Below, in pieces: positions 14,263 through 22,152 of a stretch of 23,334 nucleotides of DNA. Origin of the DNA: Campylobacteraceae bacterium. GTDB lineage: Bacteria; Campylobacterota; Campylobacteria; Campylobacterales; UBA6016. A program made the position numbers and the translations under genes. The notes under the pieces are model-generated. The model saw nothing but the letters and a program-made list of their open reading frames with translations, was not told the DNA's origin and searched no databases. The stretch lies in contig JAEMQC010000072.1 in assembly GCA_022758985.1 (NCBI GenBank), forward strand, positions 1 to 23,334, read 5' to 3'. Within the stretch, counting starts at the first letter, position 1; each line of letters opens with the position of its first letter.

Positions 14263-15629
14263 TGAAGATAAAAGTTATTTACCCAAAAGAAGCGGAGCTT
14301 AAACCGACCAACATAGCCGTGTCGGCGGCTAGAACCTGTTATTTCGCCGGCGGACTTGTGGAGCCTCTTAAAAGCGAAGGGTGGTGGGTAAAAGAGAACC
14401 TGCTCTCTTCTATTTTTGAGGCCGGACACCACACTACATTGCAGCACGCCCATTTTACGCTTTTAATCGATGGAATGAGCCGCCATCTCATCTGGAGACT
14501 TCTGCACTCTCATCCATACTACAATTCAGAGCAGGTAAGCCAACGATACGCCAAGATGAAGAGCGAAAATTTCGTATATCCGAAAGATGGCGACAATGAG
14601 GTGTGGCATGCTTATTATGAAAGGGTTTTTGCAAACTACGAAAAGTTAAGCGAAAAGTTAAAAGCGAAGTTTGAGGAGTGTCTGCCGAAATTCAAGAAAA
14701 AGGACGCCGTCAAAAAAGCGCAGGAGTTCGCCAGATACGTTCTTCCGCAAGGCATGGGCGCATATCTCTACCATACGATCAATCTGACGGTCGCCCTTAG
14801 GTATATAGCGCTAGCCAAAGAGCTGCCGGAGGCAAGAAAAGAGGGAGTGGAGTTTGCCTCTCTTTTGGCCGATGAGCTGATAGCGATAGACGAGTCGTTG
14901 AAACCTCTAGTCGAATACGCCAAGACCGCAAAGGCGAACTTCGCAGATTTTGATTTGGCGGCTTTAAAGCAAAAGGTGGGCGTCAAAAATGAAGAGAACG
15001 TAAAGCTTTTCGATGTAGTAAATCCAATGCCGTACACGGTGAACGAAAACTACTCTGACGTGCTCAGGCTCTCAAATTTAAGCATTGACGGTGCGTCGCT
15101 CGGGGGCTTCACCTCATATATGAAGCTCTCTTTTTGTGCCGATGCCCAAAACCAAAGACATAGACGCTCCGTTGCGGTTCGCCCGGCTTTGGAGAAGTAC
15201 TACAAAAAAGAGTATTACGTGCCGCCTATTATCGCAAAAGACGATGAACTAAAAGCTATTTATGAGAGCGCAATACAAGAGGCATACGAGTTTTTTGAGC
15301 AGCAAAGAGCTCAAATCGGATTTGGCGAAGCGGTATATGCACTACCAAACGCTCATATGATAGAGATAGTGGAGCGTAGCGACATGGCGAGCTTCAACCA
15401 CAAAGCCCAGATGAGACTTTGTTTTAACGCGCAAGAAGAGATATACGACATTATTTACGAACAGGCTAGGTCGCTGAGAAAAATGGGCGTAGAGGGCGCC
15501 GAGAAATTACTGCCCCCTTGTACGCTTAGAAGCGAAGCCGGAATACATCCGATATGTCCGGAGGGGCCTAGATTTTGCGGCGTGAAAGTGTGGAAAAAAA
15601 GTTTTGAAGAGCTAACAAGAGAGTATTGA
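14262..15629 (+). CDS. thyX: tandem ThyX-like flavin-dependent thymidylate synthase
   Basis: ThyX makes dTMP from dUMP using FAD and methylene-tetrahydrofolate. This protein is 455 residues, about twice a normal ThyX, and has two ThyX-like halves. The first half (1-215) has the SRHLIWRLL...SQRY stretch (73-96), in which the usual RHR is replaced by His-Ser-His (82-84). The second half (255-455) has a true RHR (299-301) after FCADAQNQ, but the Ser expected after the seven-residue gap is Ala309. Both halves keep the helical AQ-type region (HKAQMRLCFNA at 380-390). A Cys cluster (420, 432, 439) ends the protein. I chose the second of two adjacent ATGs (14262), five bases after AGAGGA; the first (14259) is also possible. 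Thymidylate synthase activity is likely but not certain. Confidence 0.82.
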   Translation: MKIKVIYPKEAELKPTNIAVSAARTCYFAGGLVEPLKSEGWWVKENLLSSIFEAGHHTTLQHAHFTLLIDGMSRHLIWRLLHSHPYYNSEQVSQRYAKMKSENFVYPKDGDNEVWHAYYERVFANYEKLSEKLKAKFEECLPKFKKKDAVKKAQEFARYVLPQGMGAYLYHTINLTVALRYIALAKELPEARKEGVEFASLLADELIAIDESLKPLVEYAKTAKANFADFDLAALKQKVGVKNEENVKLFDVVNPMPYTVNENYSDVLRLSNLSIDGASLGGFTSYMKLSFCADAQNQRHRRSVAVRPALEKYYKKEYYVPPIIAKDDELKAIYESAIQEAYEFFEQQRAQIGFGEAVYALPNAHMIEIVERSDMASFNHKAQMRLCFNAQEEIYDIIYEQARSLRKMGVEGAEKLLPPCTLRSEAGIHPICPEGPRFCGVKVWKKSFEELTREY

Positions 15630-16009
15630 TGAGTCTAATAAAGGCGCTACATCTTATTGGCGTAGCGTATTTTTTTGGGTTTTTGTTGCTTGATGCGTTT
15701 GTGATTCGTCGTTTTTTGGACACTCAGTGCCACGATAAAAAACTGCTGTTTTACGAAAAAGCAAAGCTCTCTTTGTATGTTTTTGTGGGACTTGTTGTGA
15801 TTAGCGGCGTTTGGATGCTACTGGTTGGCGATTTGTGGAGTGTGCCGCTCATTTGGGTGAAGATAGCTTTTGCCTTTGCGGCGATAGCGATGTTTTTTCT
15901 CTCGGTGCCAATCGTAAAGAGACTCCCCAAAGGGGGTGTTCACTACTACTACGGGGTTGTTGCGGTTTTTGCCGCTACCTCTCTTATCTTAGGCGCAAGC
16001 GTAGGCTAG
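15629..16009 (+). CDS. small four-helix membrane protein
   Basis: This is a 126-residue hydrophobic protein with four predicted membrane segments (about 4-25, 47-66, 74-93, 107-124). His8 in the first helix and the WVKIAFA segment in the third recall the CopD/DUF2269-like group of small membrane proteins, some of which bind heme or copper, but I do not recognise a specific family. The start is the ATG at 15629, overlapping the ThyX-like stop by one base (TGATG), so it is co-translated with the cluster. A TTG one codon upstream is a less likely start. Its last 21 bases overlap the 3' end of the opposite-strand small protein gene. Function unknown. Confidence 0.75.
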   Translation: MSLIKALHLIGVAYFFGFLLLDAFVIRRFLDTQCHDKKLLFYEKAKLSLYVFVGLVVISGVWMLLVGDLWSVPLIWVKIAFAFAAIAMFFLSVPIVKRLPKGGVHYYYGVVAVFAATSLILGASVG

Positions 16010-16180
16010 CGCTGTGTTTTCTTCACAAAAAACCGGTTTTTCGATGATTTTGTCTTCCAATTCTATGTGGTTATCGATGAGGAGTTCCTCTTCACAATCA
16101 GCACATACAAATACCGTTGTGCAGCCGTCCACCATGTATTTGCTAAGATTTTTTGTGCTTTCGCATAGATAACATTTCAT
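15989..16180 (-). CDS. small CxxC/CxxC zinc-knuckle-like protein
   Basis: This 63-residue protein begins MKCYLCES, with paired cysteines at 3/6 and 26/29, the pattern of a small zinc knuckle. Two more cysteines lie near the C-terminus (52, 62). A strong ribosome site, CTAAGGAG, overlaps the stop codon of the acyltransferase gene 10 bases upstream, so the two form an operon and coupled translation is likely. That ribosome site is the main reason to believe in the gene. It overlaps the convergent membrane-protein gene by 21 bases. I do not recognise a function. Confidence 0.72.
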   Translation of the reverse strand: MKCYLCESTKNLSKYMVDGCTTVFVCADCEEELLIDNHIELEDKIIEKPVFCEENTALAYACA

Positions 16181-16190
16181 TTTCTACTCC

Positions 16191-17912
16191 TTAGTTTAGG
16201 TTGCCCATGTATCTCTCCCTTTTTGCCGGGAGGATTTTGTCTATTTCCACGATAATGAAACCATCCACGCAGTCGCCAAAATCAGGGTCTACGCCAAAAT
16301 CGGTGAAATAGACGCCGCCTTTTTCGCACAGCTCCGAATATTGCTTAAAAAGCACCGGAACGGCGCAACCGTAGTTTTTTAGAAGGTTTTTTAGCTTCCT
16401 AAAATCCTCTTCGTAGTTCTCGAAACCAAAGTATGAGGCAAACTCCTCTTCCTCGTGGCGGGAGAGCACGAAAGGGTTTTTGGAGGTAGCGTATTTTTTC
16501 GGGGCCGGGAAATATCTGGAATAAAAATATACGAGCAGCTTTTTTGCCTCGTCCGGATAGCTGTTTGATAGACTGACGGGGCCGAACATATACTTGACGA
16601 ATTGGTGTTTTTTTAGATATGCCCCTATGCCGTACCAAAGATAGTCAAGCGCCCGGCTTCCCCAATATTTTGACTGCACAAAGCTTCTCCCGAGCTCTAT
16701 GGAGTGCGGCAAAAACTCGTCAAAATCGGATGAGAAGTTAAAAAGGGAGTTTGTATAAAACCCCTCTCTACCCCATACATCGTAAATCTCCCTGCCTTGC
16801 CCGACTCTGTAGGAGCCGACGACTTCCAATTCCTTGTCGTCCCAAAGCACGATATGGCGGTAGTATTTGTCGTATTCGTCGGTATCTCTTTGCCTTCCGG
16901 TTCCCTCTCCGACCTTGCGGAAGGTCATCTCTCTGAGGCGTCCGACCTCTTTTAGAATCGTGGATTTTTTTTGGTAGTCGTATAGATATATCATCTTGTC
17001 GTCAGTTGTGCGTCCAAGTAGCTCGGATGACGCCAGCTCGTCCCTTAGGCTTTTTCTCTCCTCTGGGTGGGCTACGTTGCGTTCGGTCTCAAACACCCCC
17101 TTTTTCCCTTTGGATATGGCGTAGAGATGTTTTCGCACAAGTTTGATTTTGTGCTCTTTTGAGATCTTAAGCCCTGTTATATTGGCGGCGGGGATGGTCT
17201 CTCCGACGATGAATTCGAGGCTTTTGCCCTTTTGCCTCATCATCTCGGTCGGAAGTAGCAGCGTGCCCAGAGGCTTATAGATCGTAGAGGCAGCGTAAAA
17301 TGCAAATGAATTTTTGGCTTTTATGTAGACGGGGAGGACTGGAGCTTTGGACTTTTCGGTCAAAAACAAAAACCCGCTCTCCCATCTCGTATCCCTAACT
17401 CCGACCGGTCTTGCTCGACTTACCTCTCCGGCGGGAAAGATGATGACCGCCTCTTCGTTGCTTAGCGCCGAGAGTATCGCTTTCATGTCGGAGCGCACGG
17501 AGCTTTTTTTGGTTATATCTAGGCCAAGAAGAAGATTTTGTAGGTTCGGGATACTCATCAAAATATCGTTTGCAACCACTTTTACGTCGCTGCGCACCTC
17601 TTTGACAAACCTGATGAGACTCAGCGCATCCAGGGCGCCTAGCGGATGGTTCGCTATGATGAGCAGCTTTCCGGATGAGGGAATGTTGCTTTTTGAGCGG
17701 CTTGAAAACTTATACGTAAAGTTTAGCTTTTCAAGCACCGCATCTATGAAGTCGAAGCCTTCTAGCTCTCTGTTTTTTGACAAAAAATCGTTGATTTCCC
17801 GCTCTTTTAGTATTTTGCCCAGAGCCAACGTAGAAAATTCGGTAAAAAACTTTGGATACTTCCTGAAAAACGTAGGATTTTTAGTTGCTATAATATTTTT
17901 GACGCTTACCAT
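16191..17912 (-). CDS. bifunctional acyltransferase, OlsF-like ornithine lipid synthase candidate
   Basis: This 573-residue protein has two domains. The N-terminal half (about 60-265) is a PlsC-type lysophospholipid acyltransferase with NHPLGALD (88-95), FPAGEVSR (159-166) and PVLPVYI (191-197). The C-terminal half (about 300-560) is a GNAT-like domain of the hemolysin/OlsB group, with VVGSYRVG, SIELGRSFV and YMFGPVSLS motifs. This order and length match OlsF, in which the C-terminal half puts a hydroxy-fatty acid on ornithine and the N-terminal half adds the second acyl chain, giving the phosphate-free ornithine lipid at the inner membrane. GGAG lies six bases before the ATG. It runs against the surrounding + strand genes. 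The two-domain architecture is clear; the ornithine-lipid product is inferred. Confidence 0.8.
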   Translation of the reverse strand: MVSVKNIIATKNPTFFRKYPKFFTEFSTLALGKILKEREINDFLSKNRELEGFDFIDAVLEKLNFTYKFSSRSKSNIPSSGKLLIIANHPLGALDALSLIRFVKEVRSDVKVVANDILMSIPNLQNLLLGLDITKKSSVRSDMKAILSALSNEEAVIIFPAGEVSRARPVGVRDTRWESGFLFLTEKSKAPVLPVYIKAKNSFAFYAASTIYKPLGTLLLPTEMMRQKGKSLEFIVGETIPAANITGLKISKEHKIKLVRKHLYAISKGKKGVFETERNVAHPEERKSLRDELASSELLGRTTDDKMIYLYDYQKKSTILKEVGRLREMTFRKVGEGTGRQRDTDEYDKYYRHIVLWDDKELEVVGSYRVGQGREIYDVWGREGFYTNSLFNFSSDFDEFLPHSIELGRSFVQSKYWGSRALDYLWYGIGAYLKKHQFVKYMFGPVSLSNSYPDEAKKLLVYFYSRYFPAPKKYATSKNPFVLSRHEEEEFASYFGFENYEEDFRKLKNLLKNYGCAVPVLFKQYSELCEKGGVYFTDFGVDPDFGDCVDGFIIVEIDKILPAKRERYMGNLN

Positions 17913-18030
17913 CGCCTACTCCAAATTATTAGCGCAACTATAAAATTTAATTATTACTATTTTGTTTCAAGCGGGCGTTTAAAAAGCGTTTAAGTAAAAT
18001 AAAGAGAAAAAACAAAGAAGAAGTTAAATA
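17913..18030. promoter_or_regulatory. divergent promoter region between acyltransferase gene and trpB
   Basis: This 118-base AT-rich gap separates two divergent genes, so it must hold both promoters. On the + strand TAAAAT (17995-18000) is a candidate -10 for trpB, with a purine-rich AGAAGAAG stretch before the ATG. GGAG just before the acyltransferase start lies in the same gap on the minus strand. I see no leader peptide or attenuator rich in Trp codons. Confidence 0.4.
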
Positions 18031-19224
18031 ATGTATATCCCCAGAAAAAGCAAGTTTGACCCTGACGAGAGCGGGCATTTTGGAGAGTTTGGCGGCAGGT
18101 TCGTGCCGGAGACTCTTATGCCTCTTCTCATTGATTTGGACGAGGCGTATAGAAAAATAAGATTTGACGAAGAGTTTTGGAGAGAGGCGGACTACTACTT
18201 AAAAGAGTATGTAGGAAGACCGTCCCTGCTGACTTACGCCGCAAACATCTCAAAAGAGCTGGGGGCGAAAGTCTACCTTAAGAGGGAAGACCTAAACCAC
18301 ACCGGAAGCCACAAAATCAACAACGTAATTTTGCAGGCTCTTGTGGCAAAGAGGCTCGGCAAGACGAAAGTAATAGCGGAAACGGGAGCTGGGCAACACG
18401 GGGTGGCTACGGCTACTGCCTGCGCACTTTTTGGTCTGGAGTGTGAAGTGTTTATGGGCGCCAAAGACGTAGCGCGTCAAGAGCTAAATGTCTTTAGGAT
18501 GAAGCTTCTGGGCGCAAAGGTGCATGCCGTCGAGTCCGGCTCAAAGACTCTAAAAGACGCTATGAACGATGCCATCCGCCATTGGGTGACAAACGCAAAA
18601 GATACGTACTATATGATAGGAACGGTCGCCGGGCCACATCCGTATCCGCTGATGGTACGCGATTTTCAAGCGGTGATCGGCTATGAAGCCAAAGCGCAAA
18701 TCTTGAAGCTTGAAGGGAGATTGCCCGATTACGTCGTAGCTTGCATAGGCGGCGGAAGCAACGCTATGGGGCTTTTTAGTCACTTTTTGGAAGAGCCTAC
18801 GGTAACATGCATAGGAGTAGAGGCGGGAGGCAAGGGCGTAGAGACCTCCGAACACGGGGCAAGCCTTCAAAAAGGAAGAGCCGGGGTGCTTCATGGACAG
18901 ATGAGTTATCTTTTGCAGGATGAAGAGGGGCAGATAGAGGAGGCATACTCCATATCGGCAGGGCTTGATTATCCAGGGATTGGACCAGAACACGCATATT
19001 TGTATGAGAGTGGGGCAGCAAAATATGAGGCGGTAACCGATAAAGAGGCGCTGGAGGCTTTCGTATGGCTATCCCGTGCGGAAGGGATTATCCCGGCGTT
19101 CGAGAGTTCGCACGCTATAGCGCAGCTAAAAAAGATGGATATAAAAAATAAGCTCGTCATCGCAAACGTATCCGGGCGTGGTGATAAAGACATGGTTCAA
19201 GCCAAAGAGATATTGAAGTTCTGA
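18031..19224 (+). CDS. trpB: tryptophan synthase beta subunit
   Basis: TrpB joins indole and serine to tryptophan using pyridoxal phosphate. The 397-residue length is normal for TrpB1. Lys95 in HTGSHKINN forms the Schiff base and Glu117 in AETGAGQHG is the catalytic acid/base. GGGSNAMG binds the cofactor phosphate. The N-terminal GEFGGRFVPETL motif, needed for contact with the alpha subunit, is present. The alpha subunit gene is not next to it: ferrochelatase lies between. No other trp genes are in the window, so the pathway is split across the genome. Confidence 0.97.
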   Translation: MYIPRKSKFDPDESGHFGEFGGRFVPETLMPLLIDLDEAYRKIRFDEEFWREADYYLKEYVGRPSLLTYAANISKELGAKVYLKREDLNHTGSHKINNVILQALVAKRLGKTKVIAETGAGQHGVATATACALFGLECEVFMGAKDVARQELNVFRMKLLGAKVHAVESGSKTLKDAMNDAIRHWVTNAKDTYYMIGTVAGPHPYPLMVRDFQAVIGYEAKAQILKLEGRLPDYVVACIGGGSNAMGLFSHFLEEPTVTCIGVEAGGKGVETSEHGASLQKGRAGVLHGQMSYLLQDEEGQIEEAYSISAGLDYPGIGPEHAYLYESGAAKYEAVTDKEALEAFVWLSRAEGIIPAFESSHAIAQLKKMDIKNKLVIANVSGRGDKDMVQAKEILKF

Positions 19225-19249
19225 TGAATATGATAAAACACAGATTTAT

Positions 19250-19322
19250 TCTGCCGCTTTATGCGGCTAGCTTTAGTGGTACAGCACCCAGCGTAGCAAT
19301 GACGGGCTTTGCTCGGCTTTGC
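19250..19322. repeat. possible REP-like intergenic element
   Basis: The gap between trpB and hemH is richer in G and C than other gaps here. It contains the hairpin GCCGC-TTTAT-GCGGC (19253-19267) and the string GTAGCAATGACGGGC (19292-19306), whose complement resembles the CGTCATTGC core of a palindromic repeat scattered through many bacterial genomes. Only one copy is in the window, so repetition is not shown. The hairpin lacks a T-tract and is a poor terminator. Confidence 0.35.
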
Positions 19323-19335
19323 GTATAGGATTAAT

Positions 19336-20292
19336 ATGAAAAAAGCAGTTGTTTTACTTAATATGGGAGGGCCGTCAAATACGGCCGAAGTTCGGACGTT
19401 TCTTAAAAATATGTTCGCCGATCCAAATATCTTGACGGTTAAAAGCTCGGCGTTAAGATGGCTTATCGGTACGATGATAGTGCTAACAAGAACCAAGAAG
19501 GCGCAGAGCCACTACGAGGAGATAGGCGGAGCCTCGCCTCTTTTGGGATTAACCGAAAAGCTGGCCGATAAGCTCTCAAGCTTGATGGACGAGAAGGTGC
19601 ATATCGCAATGCGTTATGTTCCTCCGTTTGCGAAAGAGGCCGCACGGCAAATGATGGATGACGAAGTCGAAGACGTAGTGCTATTTCCTATGTATCCGCA
19701 TTATTCTACCACGACTACGAAGTCCTCTATTGAAGATTTTTATAAGGCTACGCTGGAGCTCGGATACCATCCCAAGGTCCATACTATAGAGAGATACTAT
19801 AAGAACAGGGCATTTAACGAGCTAATCGTAGACTCCGTTAAAGAGAGTTTGGGCGGGTGCGATGCGGAAGGGTTCGAGCTCGTATTTAGCGCACACTCCT
19901 TGCCGCAAAAGATTATAGACGCCGGGGACAGCTACCAAAAAGAGATAGAGGAACATGTCGAGATACTCTCCAATATGCTCTACTCGGAGGGCGTACACTT
20001 TAGGAAGGTGCATCTGGCTTACCAGTCAAAGCTAGGGCCTATGAAGTGGATAGGGCCGTCACTAGAGGAGACGCTCTCCAAAATAGCAACTTTGAGCAAA
20101 AAAGTAATCGTATACCCCATATCGTTTACCGTGGATAACATAGAGACTGTGTACGAGCTTGACATAGAGTATAGAGAGATAGCGCAAAAGCTTGCGTTCG
20201 AGGAGTACAGAGTTGTTCCTTGTCCGAACGATAGCGAGGATTTTGCCAGGGTGCTGGCGCAGATAATAGATGAGAAAATGGGGCATGAATGA
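19336..20292 (+). CDS. hemH: ferrochelatase
   Basis: HemH inserts ferrous iron into protoporphyrin IX, the last step to heme. I start it at the ATG at 19336, with AGGA five bases upstream; a TTG start 27 bases earlier would extend into the possible repeat. The protein is 318 residues and opens with VVLLNMGGPS. Catalytic His187 is in FSAHSLP, and YQSKLGPMKWIGPSLEETL is the family's second signature. Glu270 in DNIETVYELD is the conserved metal-path acid. It sits between trpB and trpA and overlaps trpA by four bases (ATGA). Heme supply suits the cytochrome-rich respiration suggested by the first operon. Confidence 0.96.
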   Translation: MKKAVVLLNMGGPSNTAEVRTFLKNMFADPNILTVKSSALRWLIGTMIVLTRTKKAQSHYEEIGGASPLLGLTEKLADKLSSLMDEKVHIAMRYVPPFAKEAARQMMDDEVEDVVLFPMYPHYSTTTTKSSIEDFYKATLELGYHPKVHTIERYYKNRAFNELIVDSVKESLGGCDAEGFELVFSAHSLPQKIIDAGDSYQKEIEEHVEILSNMLYSEGVHFRKVHLAYQSKLGPMKWIGPSLEETLSKIATLSKKVIVYPISFTVDNIETVYELDIEYREIAQKLAFEEYRVVPCPNDSEDFARVLAQIIDEKMGHE

Positions 20293-21026
20293 AAGAGTTG
20301 GTCAGTTTTATAACGTGCGGATTTCCGGACCTAGAGTTTACGAAAGAGCTGGGATTTGCGCTAAGAGAGGCCGGAACGGATAGGCTGGAGCTTGGTATCC
20401 CTTTTTCGGACCCCGTCGCTGACGGCGCACTCATTGAGAGGGCTAGCCTTGATGCGATAAAAAACGGCTTTAAGATGGCCGATGCGTTTGATATAGCGTC
20501 CGCTTTAAAAGATACGCCATCCTATTTTATGGGATATTTCAACTCCTTTTTTTCTGGCGGCTTTGGAAATTTCTGCAAAAAAAGCGCCCAGTGCGGCGTA
20601 AGGGGGTTTATTATCCCTGATCTGCCTTTTGAAGAGGGGCAAAGATATGCTAAGATAATGGAAGAGTACTCTCTTGCCAACATATCTTTTCTTGCGATTA
20701 CCCATACCGACCTGCGTATAGAAAAAATCGCCAAAGCCTCTAAGGATTTTATATATCTGGTCGCCTTTGCGGGGATTACCGGCGCAGATAAGGACGAAGA
20801 CCTGCTGCCGATACTAAAAAAAGTGAAAAGCGTGACGGATACGAAAGTGTTCGTGGGATTTGGCGTAAACGAAAAAACGGCCAAAAAGAGAGCCGAAGGG
20901 GCTGACGGCGTAATAGTCGGTAGCGCATTTACAAAGATTTTATTAGACGATACGCTAAGCGGCACAAAGAAGCTGTCAAAATGCGAGCAGCTGTCAAAAA
21001 CGATAAAAGCGCAAATTAACGAATGA
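20289..21026 (+). CDS. trpA: tryptophan synthase alpha subunit
   Basis: TrpA cleaves indole-3-glycerol phosphate to indole, which is passed to TrpB. This is a TIM barrel of 245 residues, short for the family (about 250-270) because the N-terminal helix before the first strand is missing; it opens directly at VSFITCGFPD. The catalytic residues are in place: Glu34 and Asp45 within LELGIPFSDPVADG. FAGITGA and VGFGVNEK cover the flexible loop and a late barrel strand, and VIVGSAFTK is the phosphate-binding end. The start overlaps the hemH stop (ATGA) and its stop overlaps the dgt start in the same way, so all three are translationally coupled. Confidence 0.95.
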   Translation: MKELVSFITCGFPDLEFTKELGFALREAGTDRLELGIPFSDPVADGALIERASLDAIKNGFKMADAFDIASALKDTPSYFMGYFNSFFSGGFGNFCKKSAQCGVRGFIIPDLPFEEGQRYAKIMEEYSLANISFLAITHTDLRIEKIAKASKDFIYLVAFAGITGADKDEDLLPILKKVKSVTDTKVFVGFGVNEKTAKKRAEGADGVIVGSAFTKILLDDTLSGTKKLSKCEQLSKTIKAQINE

Positions 21027-22126
21027 AGCCCTCAGATAGGTTTTTTGAGACAAACAAAGACTTTAGGAGTCCATACGATAGAGATAGGGATAGGATTATC
21101 CACTCCCACTCATTTCGTAATCTAGAGTACAAAACGCAGGTGTTTTTAAACTCCGAGGGTGATTACTTTCGTACACGCCTGACCCACTCTCTGGAAGCCA
21201 GCCAGATATCCCGTACGATAGCCAAAAATTTGGGTCTTAACGAGTCGTTGGCGGAAGCCATAGCGCTTGCCCACGATATAGGGCATACCCCTTTTGGGCA
21301 TATCGGCGGCGATACGTTGGATGAGTGTTTAAAGGAGGCGGGAAGCAAAAACGGATTTGAGCACAACTTCCAATCTTTTAGGGTGCTGACAAAGTTAGAG
21401 AGACGATACAAGGGTTTTGACGGACTCAATCTCACATTTGCCACGCTTGAGGGTGTGCTTAAGCACTCGGCGCCTTACAAAAAAAGCTTTTTACCATCCT
21501 CTTTTGACGAGATATTCAGGCTTGATTTTCACCCCTCTTTTGAGGCGATAGTCGTCGATAATTCAGACTCTATTGCATATATATCGGCCGATATAGACGA
21601 TGCCCTCAAGTACGCCCTGATAGAGGTAGATGAGCTAAAAGAGGGTTCTGCGCTAGTTAGGAGAATTGTAGAAAAGATAGAAAATGAAGAGAAAATAAGG
21701 CACAACGACCCGCTTTTTAGGCATAGACTTTCAACACATATAATTACCGAATTAATCTCAAATATTATAGAAAATTCATCAGCAAATAAGGCTGTTTTTG
21801 ACTCATTTGAAGAGCCGGCGTGCGCTGTATTCGGCGCAGAGGAAAAACCGCTAATACTTTTTGACGAAGAGATGTGGGGCGAGATAAAAGAGCTAAAAAG
21901 TTTGCTATACAAAAAAGTTTATAGACATGAGTCGATTATGCGTAAGATGTATATGGCAAAACAGTGTATAAAGGGGCTTTTAAAAGCGTTTATTGAAGAG
22001 CCGGATATGTTGCCGCAGGAGTATAGGGCTAGGCTTTTTAGCACAAATAAAAACAGGGTAATAGCTGATTTTATTTCGTCGCAGTCCGATAGAAGCGCTA
22101 TGAAGCTTTACAGAGAGCTTTATTAA
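21023..22126 (+). CDS. dgt: dGTPase-like dNTP triphosphohydrolase
   Basis: This HD-domain enzyme splits dNTPs to deoxynucleosides and triphosphate. It has 367 residues. The metal site is visible: His55 in RLTHS, His84-Asp85 in AHDIGHTPFGH, and a later acidic region ISADIDDALKY. The N-terminal SPYDRDRDRIIHSHSFRNLEYKTQV stretch, in two overlapping parts SPYDRDRDRI and FRNLEYKTQV, is typical of Dgt. Such enzymes tune dNTP pools, and some limit phage growth; this copy sits in a biosynthetic cluster with no phage or defence genes nearby. It overlaps trpA by four bases and ends at a terminator. Confidence 0.92.
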   Translation: MKPSDRFFETNKDFRSPYDRDRDRIIHSHSFRNLEYKTQVFLNSEGDYFRTRLTHSLEASQISRTIAKNLGLNESLAEAIALAHDIGHTPFGHIGGDTLDECLKEAGSKNGFEHNFQSFRVLTKLERRYKGFDGLNLTFATLEGVLKHSAPYKKSFLPSSFDEIFRLDFHPSFEAIVVDNSDSIAYISADIDDALKYALIEVDELKEGSALVRRIVEKIENEEKIRHNDPLFRHRLSTHIITELISNIIENSSANKAVFDSFEEPACAVFGAEEKPLILFDEEMWGEIKELKSLLYKKVYRHESIMRKMYMAKQCIKGLLKAFIEEPDMLPQEYRARLFSTNKNRVIADFISSQSDRSAMKLYRELY

Positions 22127-22150
22127 GAGGGCGAAAAGCCCCCTTGTTAA
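22125..22150 (+). terminator. terminator after dgt
   Basis: The stem AAGAGGGC (22125-22132) pairs with GCCCCCTT (22138-22145) with one A-C mismatch and a GAAAA loop. The tail GTTAAT is only weakly T-rich. It starts within the dgt stop codon and lies just before the convergent flgE end, so it may serve both strands. Confidence 0.65.
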
Positions 22151-22152
22151 TA

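Noticed and set aside
21023..22126. dgt as an anti-phage defence gene
   Set aside because: Some dGTPases defend against phage, but this one is coupled to trpA and hemH, with no defence or mobile genes nearby.
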